From Yamagishiella unicocca (taxonomy: Eukaryota; Chlorophyta; Chlorophyceae; Chlamydomonadales; Volvocaceae), in assembly GCA_003116995.1 (NCBI GenBank), contig BDSL01000006.1:1364001-1428000 (forward strand): 64,000 bases of DNA, read 5' to 3'. The position numbers were made by a program, and so were the translations under genes. Below are positions 46,101 through 56,580 of the stretch, one piece after another (positions within the stretch are counted from its first letter, which is position 1; each line of letters opens with the position of its first letter). The notes beneath the pieces are model-generated. The model was not told the DNA's origin. It saw only the letters and a program-made list of their open reading frames with translations, and did no database searches.

Positions 46101-47398
46101 ACCCCGCTGTCCCCACAAACCTCTACCCACCCCTCGGCCGCCCCCACCGCACCCCGATGGACTGCTGCCTCTCATGCGACCGACACGTGCTTGTACCCTC
46201 CCCCTCCCGCACACCCCGCCTGCCGGTTTGTTCCTACCCTCCGTTTCCCACGTCGTGTAACCGGGTCTTCTCGCCCCCCTCCCCCCCGCCTGCCCGCCTG
46301 CCTGCAGATCTCCAACGCCATGATCGAGGCCCACGCAGAGGTGCTGGTCAAGGGCATGAGCGGTCTGCTGGAGCAGATGGAGGGCGCCGCCAACAAGCTG
46401 GCGCCCAACCTGGTGGTCATGGCCTCCGCCGCCCTCACCATGAGCAACCTCAACACCGCCTCCGTCATGGGCTCGGTGACGCTGTCGGTGCTCAAGCGCC
46501 TCACGCTGCCGGTGGCGGTGGCCACCTCCAACAGCAAGCACCTGGTGCTCACGCAGCGACGTGAGTGAGGCTCGCTGGGCGATCCGGGCGACATCAGAAC
46601 ACAACTGCGGATGACATTGCTAGCACGGCGGCCGAATTCGGGCTGGGTTGGTAGCCCGTCCGCAGCGGCGTTTTTTTGCCCGTGCTTCAAGCGACCGGCA
46701 GGCCCATTCCACACGCGAATCTCTGGCTTTCCCCGCCCCACGAAACCCTGGCTCTCCCCGCCCCACGAAACCCTGGCTTCCTTTCCCCCGCCTCTCCCCC
46801 CGCAGGCACCGCGCTCCGCTGCATGGTGCTTGTGGACCCCACCTCCCGCCCCGCCCTCAACTTCATGTGCTCCTCCTGCATGGAGCCCATGCGCGGAGAC
46901 AAGCTGGTGCTGGCGGGCCACTACCCCACCCGTCAGATGACCACGCAGCAGCAACAAACACAGCGGCGGCTCATCGACAACTTCGGGGACATCGCGTCGA
47001 GTGAGCGGGGCCAGGGGCGCGGGGAGGAGCGCGGAGACGGGCGCAGGGGGGGGCCGCAGGGGGGGGGCCCTTATCAGGTAACCTCTCCCTCCCTCCCGCC
47101 CTTCCCCTTCCTCCCTCCTAACCCACTCTCTACCTAACCCACTCCCTACCAAACCCACTCACCCACTGACCCACAAACATCGCCCCCTCCTGTCCACCCA
47201 GGTCACCGCTTCCACACGCCCCTGAAGATGCAGCTGGACGGCCCCGTCGACAAGGCGCTGTCCACCGCCGCCGACGAGGAGACGGTGCACCTGGTGGGGC
47301 TGCAGGTGCCGCTGGGCACCAAGGGCGTTCCCGGCCACGTGCTGGGCCTCATCCGCTCCTGCAAGGGAGGAGTGCTCGTGTTCAGGGACACGCTGTGA
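34142..47398 (+). CDS. Large multidomain protein with C-terminal USP-like segments
   Basis: Twenty-one exons: 34142-34259, 34646-34776, 35023-35178, 36022-36116, 36630-36850, 37209-37289, 37648-37918, 38432-39241, 39887-39997, 40422-40592, 40786-41582, 42200-42381, 42839-42923, 43446-43721, 43982-44264, 44472-44629, 44897-45141, 45858-45951, 46308-46560, 46806-47000, 47202-47398; about 1,642 residues. The N terminus MGNTHARGT could be myristoylated. Exons 7-11 are Ser/Pro/Gly-rich. Exons 11-14 hold a conserved-looking domain I do not recognise (YKVTVLRMIKSGGLAVHID, LTVVLAINDDQRNAVV, GSGFALCQLAWLGDAF). Exons 17-19 read like a universal stress protein fold: RILLFVASNEVTQLAVNLVL at the start, LAPNLVVMASAALTM and a final SVLKRLTLPVAVATS. 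Exons 20-21 may be a second copy. Function is unknown; a scaffold or nucleotide sensor is only a guess. Exons 1 and 2 do not join in frame unless one G is removed at 34646-34649. Confidence 0.7.
36391..36469. repeat. CAC/CAG microsatellite in an intron
   Basis: Runs of CAC and CAG triplets in the 36117-36629 intron. They look like a poly-His/Gln coding run but lie outside the exon chain. Confidence 0.85.
37585..37635 (+). mobile_element. Dispersed intron element, 'A' copy, acceptor side
   Basis: In the USP-like gene, ending about 12 nt before the acceptor at 37647: CTAAACGAGTTTTTCTCGC, then CATCCACGGGTCTTCCTCG. Confidence 0.6.
39429..39560. repeat. Minisatellite of about 32 bp, four copies, in an intron
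   Basis: Unit built on GTGTGGAGGGAGAGGGCGGG, G-rich on the sense strand, in the 39242-39886 intron of the USP-like gene. Confidence 0.9.
40225..40626. repeat. Perfect 103-bp inverted repeat overlapping a splice donor
   Basis: Arm 1 is 40225-40327, inside intron 39998-40421. Arm 2 is 40524-40626. Arm 2 covers the last 69 nt of exon 40422-40592 and the first 34 nt of the next intron, including the GT at 40593. The arms are exact reverse complements by eye, with a 196-bp spacer. The transcript could fold into a long hairpin that hides the donor. Confidence 0.93.
41654..41740 (+). mobile_element. Dispersed intron element, 'B' copy, donor side
   Basis: In the USP-like gene, about 70 nt after the donor at 41583: GACCGGTGACACGAAAA, GGCGCATGGTCGGCGGAC, GGCGCATGCTGGAGCA. 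It is closely related to 21473-21550 and, in reverse on the plus strand, to 60552-60655. Confidence 0.6.
41945..42198. repeat. 28-bp minisatellite, about 9 copies, in an intron
   Basis: Unit built on TGACCCCCACCCCGCACTCC, running to the last base before the acceptor of exon 42200-42381. It is C-rich on the sense strand. Confidence 0.93.
42945..43010. repeat. G-rich tandem repeat GGGAGGGGGA in an intron
   Basis: About six copies of a G-rich unit just after the donor at 42924. It could form G-quadruplexes. Confidence 0.85.
44647..44714. repeat. 15-bp tandem repeat in an intron
   Basis: Four copies of CGCACCCACGACCCC, starting within 25 nt of the donor at 44630. Confidence 0.9.
44864..44884 (-). 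repeat. Two-copy CCCTAAAA telomere-type repeat
   Basis: CCCTAAAACCCTAAAACCCC in the intron 44630-44896 of the USP-like gene, 12 nt upstream of the acceptor. Confidence 0.85.
45535..45850. repeat. Minisatellite of 28-30 bp, about 11 copies, in an intron
   Basis: Unit built on TTGCGTCTCCTCACCTGACC. The array ends about 10 nt before the acceptor of exon 45858-45951 and serves as its pyrimidine tract. Confidence 0.93.
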
Positions 47399-49804
47399 GG
47401 CGCCAGGGGGAGCGGGCCGGGGGGAGGCCAGGTGGAGGGGGCAGCGAGAAGGCCCCCGCCAGGTGGAGGGGGCGGGGGGCCGGCCTAGAAGGGTGATTAG
47501 GATCGACGGTGGTGGTGGTTAGGATCGATGGTGGTGGTGGTGGTGCGGTATAGGTGAGGTTCAGTGAGACTAGGTGAGGCTGGGGGCGTTGGGCAGCCGC
47601 GCTGGCCTGCCCTGCGCCGCCGGCCCCGCCATGTGTACAGGTGTTTGATGTGAGGTACGCCGGGAGCACATATGCGGCAGACGGCGCCGTTTTGTCTTTG
47701 TCATCGTAGGACGTTGTTGTCGAGGGCGAGGGGGCCAGCAGCAGGTCTGCCTGCGAGGCCCTCCCTGGACGGCATCGCTGCACGGACCAATCAAGGGCTG
47801 GGCTGGGCTGATGCCGCCGGGGCGACCTGAGGTCTAGCTGGGGGTGATGGTGGTGGCAGTGGGATCCGGTCCGGCGGTGGGCGCCAGGTCTCGGGGATCG
47901 ATCGGACCGACCCACCTGCCTGTCAGTCCCTGTTTCGGACGCCCTGTCAGCGGCCCGGGGGTTGCGGCTGTGAGGACCCGGCGGCGAGCGCCTCACCCTG
48001 GCGGGTGGCTGGGTGGGCGTGTGGGTGCCTCCATTAGAAGAAAGCCATTCACGGGTATCTATGCGGGTGCTTGTGGTAGATTGGATCCAGGAACCAGGGT
48101 AGGACCCAGGATCCGGGCGAACACGAGCTGCGCCATTGCGCATTGGATGGTGGGTTCGTGGGAGGTCTGGCGGCTGGAACGGAACCCCAACGCACGGGCT
48201 GGGCCGGAGGGGCAGCGGCCCTCCCTGGCGGGGGCGGGGTAGCGTAGAAACGCTTTGTATGCTGGGCGGGGGCCGGGAGGGGCGAAGCGCAATAGGCGAC
48301 CTTGTGTTATGATGGTGGTGATCGAGTAATATACATAATAAATAAAGACATGCGCTGCGTGGAGTAGGCGGTGGCTTGTCGCGATTGGCTGCCACCGCTG
48401 AGGCAGGGCGCCTGCATGGGACTACACGGCCTAAGAAGTGGATGACAGGACAGCATGTTTGACTATCTGTTTGACCATGGCAGTATGGCTGCCCGCACCG
48501 CTGCTAGGTGCCTGTAGATGACCCTGCGGGGGATTCGAGGGAGACCCGTGGGGGAGGGGTGCGTCCGCTGGGCGGCGACTGCCCCCCCCCTACCACATAC
48601 ACACACCCGCACGCTTGCGGGAGCGCCGCAGCGGCGGGTGCTATGCCGTGGGTCGCTGAGGGATCCGTATTTGCTGGTGGTCTGTTACTGGGTTACGCCC
48701 TGCGCGGCTGAGTAGTTGCGACTAGCTGGGCTGTCCCGGGGGCAGTCCGATGCAATTCCCCCTAGTACTTGTGACGACGCTGCCTGGTGTGTTTTCCTCG
48801 GTGACAACCTGGTATTGATGGCCGCTCTAGCCCAGCTGCCCGGCCGGCTGGCTGCCGCGGGCCCTGCGCGCCGGACTGCGCCGCGCCGCGCCGCCGCAGT
48901 GACGCTGCAACAACGCGTCGTGACCTTCTCTGCGGCAATTGATGGTACCGGTATTCAAGGCCCCAACGTTAGGAGGGGGCTACGCGGGCCGTTTCAGACT
49001 GTCTGCACGTGGTGGGTCGTGCGAGGACTTAGCTGGATGTAAACTTCGTGGCAGGCCCGCAGCTGCCATGACCTAGGTATTTAATTTCGTACATTTGCGG
49101 TAGGGGTATCGTACAGGATGGACATGGTTGGTTGGTGAGCCGAACGCCTGCGCCGAGCAGTGCTGGAGCTAAGAGTGGATGAAAGGACTGGATGGAATGA
49201 GGTTGTCATGGCAACTGCAGTGACCCCCTGGGGGAACCTGTAGAGGTAGTGGTGGTGATGTAAAACTGTGACTTTCGCAGGCTGGGGTGGGACACCGCTT
49301 CTAGGCAGTAGATGGCTGCTGGAATCAAGTGTTGTGGTGCACTCCAGGCCGCTGAAATCATGCATGCTGAGGTGCGCACAGACCTGACTACGGACGAGCC
49401 TCACCGGAGAAACATGTGGCCACGCGCTTTCGATACCTCCCAAAATCTGTGACGCGGTTGGAACGCCTACACCATGTACCAAAGCTGAACGGAACACCGG
49501 TTGCTTGAAAATCTGTTGAGGTGTCCATGGGTTGTTTGTTGAGTCCTCACAGGACATCCCGCGCCCAAAAGTGCAGTGTGTATTGGAACGTGTTGACTTG
49601 AGCCGCCGGGTACCTGCCTAGTGGATCCAGCCACCCCCCAGTGTTGCGTGTTCCAATGTGCGAGACAGCATGGATGGGCCGACGCTGGGGCACTGGGTCG
49701 GGTCGAGCGCTGTTGGATGTGCGTTACACCAGTACCAAGAAAGGCGAAAACTACCAGCACACCACCGCTGCAGCAGCCCCAGCACTTGAAGCAGCTGCCT
49801 CGGC
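47399..49804. other. Convergent intergenic region
   Basis: About 2.4 kb between the USP-like gene (+) and eL18 (-), with no convincing gene. A TGTAA stands at 49038-49042, 1.6 kb past the upstream stop, so a very long 3' UTR would be needed. TTACA at 49724-49728 is a minus-strand TGTAA, 77 nt past the eL18 stop, and is its likely polyadenylation signal. Confidence 0.5.
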
Positions 49805-52679
49805 TTACACCTTGAAGCCGCGGCTCTTCCGGCGACCACGAGCCTTCTCGAACTTGCGACCCTTGGCACGCACGTACGGCTTGGTGGTGGAGCCCGGAAC
49901 ACCTGAGGCGCCACCACCACCACGGCACGAGGGCAAAGGGGCGGTCAGGAGGCAGGGGGTGGCGAGAAGACCCCGAAGAAGGCGGGTGGCGGGAAGAGCA
50001 CGAACGAGGGGGGTGGCGGGAAGACCCCGCAGGGAGGGGGTGGACTGGGTCAAGACGGCACGGCAGGATGCCATGCAGTGCAAAGGCTGTGCCACTGCGC
50101 AGGCCTGGCGTATGAGGCAAGGAATGTAGTGGATGCAGCAAGCTGCTCACGCCGACCAGGCGCCGTTTGCGGTGGCTGCGAGACCCCGCACCTGCCCGTC
50201 AAACACGTGCCACTGCTCATTTGCTGTCGAGCATGACAGCTTTCAGCGGGCATCCTAGTCAACCGAAGCGACCGAAACCACACATAACGGCCGGGCAGCT
50301 TGCACCCATGCGCAAGGATGCGAAATATATGACCGCTGCAATCCAACATGGAGGCACATCCACGCCGATGCGAACACTCCGTGGCTGCGTATACACTCGT
50401 CGAACATGAATATTCCCCATTTGCTTAATCTCTCCCCCGCTTAACGTGCTGCTTTCGTAGAGCCCCATCCCAAATCGAAAGTGGCACGGTCCTGCTCGGC
50501 CGCTCTGCAGGGCAACTAGTCGACGTGCAATCGCAGCGGAGCAGGACCACAGCCTCTCACAGCACGCCAAACCCAAACCCCACTTTTCCCACTGGCACCG
50601 ACATGCCTTCACAGCACTCGGGTGTTCTTTCCAGTGCGTGGCGCTCCCCACAGCAGAGCCGTCCCAAGCACTCGCCACTAGCGGGCAGCCCAACCCCTCC
50701 GTTCGATGCAACGGCCGGCAGTCCAACCCTTCTACTACTGGCATGCTTCTTGCGTCCCGCTAAGACCAACCCGCCCCCTTCCCAAACCAGCGAATCCACC
50801 TTGGCTACACGATGATAGTTTGTTTAGCACCCAACAAGGACAAAAATAATCCCGAAGGCATCGCATACCTTACCGCCTAATCCAGAGTGCGATAAATGCA
50901 AAAACGGCCCGACCCGGCCCTGCGACCTCAATCCAAAACCCCTCGCAACCAAATCCAACCCCCCCACCCCATCACAAAGGCCTGGCTGCCGCAGGCTCCC
51001 CGAGCCCTTCCGGACCCCCGCTGCGTTTCCTCACCTGGCGCGGGGCCGAAGTGCTTGCAGGCCTCACGCTGGCTCTTGGGGCCGCGCAGCAGGACGCAGT
51101 CCTTGCCGGTGGGGCGCTCCAGGGCCAGCTGATCGAAGGTCAGGCACTCACCGCCGGCCTGCACGCAGAGCGGTGTGGGAACGACGCATTGTCTCATACG
51201 CGAGCGTGGCGGCTGGCAGACACCACCAGTTGTATGCGCACACACTGCGCGTTCTGGGGCGCCATGGCGCTAGGATGAGGAGAGAGAGCTGGCTGCGCAG
51301 CGGTCGAACGCTGAGCAGCATTGAGGCGCCACGCTAACAAGGGCGGCCCACAGGCGCTGCAACTTGGTCGGCTGCCGCGGTCCCGCCGGCCCACGCCAGC
51401 GAGCGAGTCCGCGCCTCTGCGCTGGTTGTGTTACTGAAATCGGCATCAGGACGTACTGAAATCAACGTAAGCGTATCCAAGCGCGCTCCCCGATAAGTCC
51501 CGACAAGCCGTTCTGCGTAATCGGGTGAGACCCGTCGGCGCCGTAGGTCCCGAGCGACAGCCGCCAACTGCGCCCTTGCGTCCGGGAAGTAGCTACATGC
51601 CGTAATTACGGACCCCTGCTGCTCATACACGTCGGCCAGGGACACTTGCGGAACTGCATCCACCGATTATGGCCGCCGAAGTGTGGGTACGAAACGAAAA
51701 CAGCAGCTCCTGTTGACACGTTCACCGTGAACGCGGAGAAGCTGAAATCTCAGCCTGGACTGCTCTTTTTCATCGCTGTTTGCAAGCGGAATGCCTGCTT
51801 GAACCCCCCCTTCGCCTGGAAAGGACGTGTGGCCAGGAAAGCCAGCATTTCACATAGAACTGCTGTCCCAGTATCCGCAGCTGATGCCGCGGTGTTATCT
51901 AGAGCTGCTGCGGAAGCCCAGCCGCCGCCCTGCCGCCAATAGCAGCTGCCGCCGATAGCAGTGAAGACGCCACCCACAAGGCTCCCTGTTCTATGTTAAC
52001 AATAAACAGCATTAACTTGGGCGTCATTCAGAGGAGCGCACCTTGGTAATGCGGGCGCGGGCGGTCTCCGTGAAGCGCATAGCGCACACGCGGAGCTTGG
52101 GCACCTCGAAGAGGCGCACGTCGTCGGTAACGGTGGCGACGATCACGGCAACCTTGGTCTCCTGCGCGCGACCCAAACCAGGACAGGAACAGGTTGCCAT
52201 GGAGTAGGCCGCCAGCTCTCCATACCCCGCATAAAGGGCAGCAAAGGCTCCCTAGTCCATCCGAGACACAAACAATCATATTACTTCTTCAAGGATGGCC
52301 TGACACACCTTGCCCTTCATGAAAGTGGAAAGCTTGGAGAGGGACAGGGGCGGCCTGTTCGTCTTGGACATGAACAGGCGCTTCAGGATGACCTTGTTGA
52401 ACTTGCTGTCCGTCCGCCTCACGAGGAAACGGTACAGCTGCGCACAAGAGAGCCGGCTATGAAGCGAACGGGGACTCTTGCAATGGGCTGCGGCGCGGCT
52501 GCTTTACCTTCACAAGCAGGGCCAGGTACACATTCTGGCTTTTCGGGGCGGTGCGATGCACCTTCTTGTTGCGGCCACCCGCCTCGAGGTCGATACCCTG
52601 AACGCAGAGGCAGTCTTTGAGCAAATCGTTCGCTTCACAAAGTTACTCCCCTAGTGCTGCAAGCATTCGAACTAACCAT
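49805..52679 (-). CDS. RPL18: 60S ribosomal protein eL18
   Basis: Six exons read right to left: 52679-52677, 52597-52508, 52437-52285, 52161-52042, 51158-51035, 49902-49805, giving 195 residues. The match to eL18 is clear along the whole length: [95 protein letters not shown] and [20 protein letters not shown]. It is a structural protein of the cytosolic large ribosomal subunit. The first coding exon holds only the ATG (52677-52679), followed at once by the donor GTTAGT, so the protein begins M-GIDLE. The last intron is over 1.1 kb, long for a ribosomal protein gene. The gene is divergent from TRM112. Confidence 0.95.
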
Positions 52680-52938
52680 GGCTGCGCCCTTTTTCCTCAC
52701 GGACGAAGGGTGTAAGAGGGAGAACCTGTGTAGTCGCAGCAGCAATAATCACAGCGCCGCCCTGTACGGCAACAGGAGGCCCGCGCACTACACTTCCTCA
52801 CTTACTGTCCATGCCGTCTGTCCCGGACTTAGTCGCAATATATGTAGCAGTTCCCGTATGCACTACTAGCGTTTTAAGCACGCGTTTGCGCAGAACCGAA
52901 GCCAACCACCACCGCCCCGTGGGCTCATCACACAAAGC
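52680..52938. promoter_or_regulatory. Divergent promoter region of RPL18 and TRM112
   Basis: 259 bp between the two start codons with no other gene, so both promoters and 5' leaders must fit here. Both genes serve ribosome biogenesis and translation, so shared control is reasonable. No element was identified. Confidence 0.7.
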
Positions 52939-55099
52939 ATGAAGCTCTTAACTCATAACATGCTCTCCTGTCATATTAAGGGTGTTAGGAATGGGTATCC
53001 CTTCCTCATCGAAGTAGTCAAGGTGTCGGAGCATGAAGCCGACTTTGACCCAGGTATTGCGCTAAAGGCTGGTGATGACCGCTCACGGTGGCCGTTGAAC
53101 CTTAGCAGGCCTTGGCTGCTACGGGCATCATTGCTCATGCGGTAACGGCGCCGCCAGCGGGAACCGTCCCCCTTGCCTACACACCCCCGCATCCAGCCAT
53201 CCGCATCGTATGCATCGCGGCCCTTGAAGGTCGACCGCAACGTCCAATCGCACATGGGGCCATGTACGCGCTGCGCCCACATGCGTACAAGCGCCTCCGC
53301 ACACCCGCTTACCCTCGCGCCCTTCTCACCTCCTCCCAGACTTCCTCAAGCACATCCTCCCCCGCATCAACTGGCCAGCATTCCTGCAAGGAGCGCTGTC
53401 GGTGCGTCCTGCCTGCCCCGCCGAGGGGTCTCGACCCGGGGCCAAATGTGTCGTGTTGTGTCGTACTGGGTAGCTGCGCTGGTGTGTATGTCCCGTCCAG
53501 CCGGGGTGTGCCCTCCAGCCTGCGCGTCGATCAACAGCGGGGCCCGCTCGCAAGGTTATAGCCCCGTGGGTCGCCTCTGAGCTCCTACGGGGTGGACAGG
53601 AAGTCCATGGATCGACACATCTAGATAAGTAACACCGCCTAGGAAACAGGTTTTGAACACGGTTTTGTATCTGCAGGGAGTGGCGAGAATACCTGGTTGC
53701 ATGGCATGGAAAACGGAGGACAGAACCTGCGGGGGCGGGGGTGTAAAAGATAAATCCGTGAATCCACGGCGGGGGGGGGGCGCGGCCGCTGATTGAGTCA
53801 AGGGTAGGCAACCCCGCGCCTGGAGGTCATGGTGGAGGGCACGGCAGCGTGGACAGCTTTCACAGCGGCGCGCAGTGGCGGCCCTTTCCCAGCCCCCTCA
53901 GCAGCCGGGCCAGGTGGCCTGCAGCAGCTGCCTCCTCTCCTCTGCCGCCCGACTCCCCCCCCCCCCCACCCCCACCCGGCCGCGGCCTGCAGATGGGCTG
54001 CCGCGAGGGGCTCCCCGAGGAGGCCACCGAGGCAGCGCTGGAGGACGAGCAGTTCCAAAAGACCTTCCACCACGCGCTGCTCGAGGTGCGCTGCGGCGGC
54101 GGTTGCGGAAGCTGTTGCTCTCGGGGGGCGGGTGGACACCGGGCAGGGCAGGCCGGTCTGGGCAGGGGGGTACAAAAGGACCGGTTGCCCTGCCGGTTCT
54201 GGTCGGGGGGGATGGGGCAGGGGGGGGCAGGCCGGTCTGGGCAGGGCAGGGGGGTGACGGGGCAGGGCATGGCAGGGGGGTCAGCTCGCTAACCAGGGCT
54301 GCACTCCACGTCTCCACCGGATTGGAGCCACTGGGGCTGTCAGACCCGGCACCTGCGCGCCAGCAGCTGCCCCCAACCGCCCTGGGACCGGCCGGACCGC
54401 TGAGAGCCTGGTTGGACAAGTTGGGACGCGGCTGTGCGAGGACGTGGGGCCGTACACGTGCGGGGCAGCTGGTGGGGGGCAGCTGGTGGGGGGCAGCTGG
54501 TGGGGGGCAGCTGGTGGGGGGCAGCTGGTGGGGGGCTGCGGACAAGTGGTGGGGGACTGCAGGGCAGCCATGCGCGCCTGGTGCCAGCGGACACAGCCCT
54601 CCCGAGCGCTGCTTGGATCCGCCTGTATGGACCGGTGCTCACCCAGTGCCGCGTTCGGGGCTCCACCGCCCCGCCACCGCGCCCGCTTCCTTTGCCGGCT
54701 CCTCGGCTCACTCTCCGCCCAGCCACCAGCGGAGGCTCATCCCCGACTGCGGCCCGGCCATGCCTCCCTGGGCGCCTTCCTCCCCGGCCGCCTAGTAGCT
54801 GTCTCAAGACCGATACGTGGTTGGCCTCCTCCTCCCCTCCCCGCCCCCGAAGACAAAGCGCCAGCTATTATATACCCCATGTCGTGTAGCCGGTCTGTAT
54901 GCCACTCCCCTCCCCTCCCTCACCGCCCTCGGTTTGTGGGCCGTGGATTCGCGGATTCTCTTATCAAACCTCCCCTCCCCCGACCCTGCCGCCGCAGGTT
55001 ACGCTGGAGGAGGGCTCCCTGGTGTGTCCGGAGACCGGCCGCAAGTTCCCGGTGTCCAAGGGGATACCCAACATGCTGCTCAACGAGGACGAGTGCTGA
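52939..55099 (+). CDS. TRM112: TRM112, methyltransferase activator subunit
   Basis: Four exons, 52939-53053, 53340-53401, 53993-54085 and 54998-55099, give 123 residues (human 125). TRM112 is a small zinc-binding protein that stabilises and activates methyltransferases acting on tRNA, 18S rRNA and the release factor eRF1. The N terminus [16 protein letters not shown] and the C terminus [11 protein letters not shown] are diagnostic. [20 protein letters not shown] and [11 protein letters not shown] match the centre, and [18 protein letters not shown] is the zinc-ribbon end. The first and last cysteines of the usual zinc site are not both evident: only Cys11 and the VCP cysteine are conserved, as in many eukaryotic homologs. 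The third intron carries a 14-bp tandem repeat and dispersed elements near its acceptor. Confidence 0.95.
54463..54540. repeat. 14-bp tandem repeat, about 5-6 copies, in a TRM112 intron
   Basis: Unit GGGGGGCAGCTGGT in the 54086-54997 intron. Confidence 0.93.
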
Positions 55100-56580
55100 C
55101 ATACGTAGAGGGCAAGAGGGGGCGGGGGGGGTATGAGAGGAGACCCGTGGGTCGGCGCTGCCGCGCGCGGGGCCGGGGGCGGGGGGGTGGGGCGGCGGGC
55201 GCCGCATATGGTGGGCCGCAGCGGCGGTTCCGGTGGGTTGGTGAGTGGGTGTTGGCGAGGGTTGGAGGAGGCGGTGGATGCAGCAGGGTAAGGACGGGGG
55301 GTGGGGGCCGAGGCAGGCAGGCAGGTCGCAGCGATGTGGGGATGGGGCGATGTGTTTAGGCTGAGCTAGGGCTCGTTGTATGTGTTGGGGGCGAGAGGGG
55401 TGGTGTAGGATACAGCCTGGCCGGCCGGCGGCGCCTGCAGGGTCAAAGCTGGGGCAGCATCGGCGGACGCAACGAGTAAGAGGCCATAACGGGTAGGCGT
55501 CTACTAGATGGCTGGGTCCAGGTCGTACACAGGAGGGAGAGGGGACTCGACCCGGGCGGGCAGCGGCGAGGCTGTGTTTGCTGCGCCGGCAGGGGGAGTA
55601 CAGGCTGTTGGATTGCCGGGCAACATCCGCCGGGGCTTCACGAGCACTTCCTCTATCCATCCACAGCCATCGCAGTGGCGCCGCTGGCACGACCGGGGGC
55701 ACTGTGGGTCTTGCGGTCAGGTGCGGGGCGGAGTGGCTCGAGGCCCAACCGCGACTACTGCTGCCAGGGTATGTCGAACCAGGACTCAACAACACAAACA
55801 GCGACTTTGCGACTCCGTATACAACCGTACAATGGTTCGCTTCCGCCGTCCTTTTGGTGGGCTGCGGACCTCCCAGCCAGCGTATTGTGGCGGGGGAAGT
55901 GCTGAGGGTGTACGAAGCCAAGGGCTGGGGCGGGTGCAACTGGCCCGCCCGTCTTCCTGAAACCGCTGCGCGACCCGGGGTTCCTCCTCACGTACGAGAA
56001 ATAACAGCTGCGGTACAGCCGTATTGTCGACAGGTAAACGGGCAGCTGCTACCGATTTCTGTGTACGGGGGGGCGGCGGGGCCGGACATCCCATGTGGCT
56101 GCATCCCGCCCAGGCCGTGATCCCCCCTGCCTGCACGTCACACAACAGCCCGCGGGATTCAGGTCTCCAGCTGAGCCAGCTCGGGCTCCAACTGGCCTAC
56201 GCAGCGCCTTACCTGCAGTGTCCTTTCGCACGCAATGTTTTACTTGATAATCCGCATTTGGGTCGGCCCCAATCTGGTATACACATGTGTGTTCCGCTCG
56301 CACCCGCGCCTGCCCCCTCGGACCAACGTGGACCATCCTGCCACCAGAAATAATAAGCACATGCGCGCAAAAGACTCAACACCCACCACCTCATCCCTCA
56401 GCCGGCATCAGCTGCTGCGGATCGATCGACCGACCTCCTTCGTTGCGGCCTCAAACCTACTCGGCCGTTGTCACGTGTCGCCGTACCACACACGTCACGT
56501 ACTAATAACCGCGCGCCCCGCCACACGCACCCCCACACCAACACTTCTCGCTGCGCTGCCCCTTCCTGCTGCAACCGGCG
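55100..56580. other. Convergent intergenic region with coding-like patch
   Basis: 3' flanks of TRM112 (+) and the JmjC gene (-). A moderate-GC stretch at about 55560-56030 has open plus-strand frames with protein-like pieces (for example YVEPGLNNTNSDFATPYTTV), but no consistent exon chain. I cannot call a gene. Confidence 0.3.

Noticed and set aside
49805..49809. Minus-strand TGTAA at the eL18 stop codon as a polyadenylation signal
   Set aside because: It overlaps the stop codon itself; the signal at 49724-49728 is better placed.
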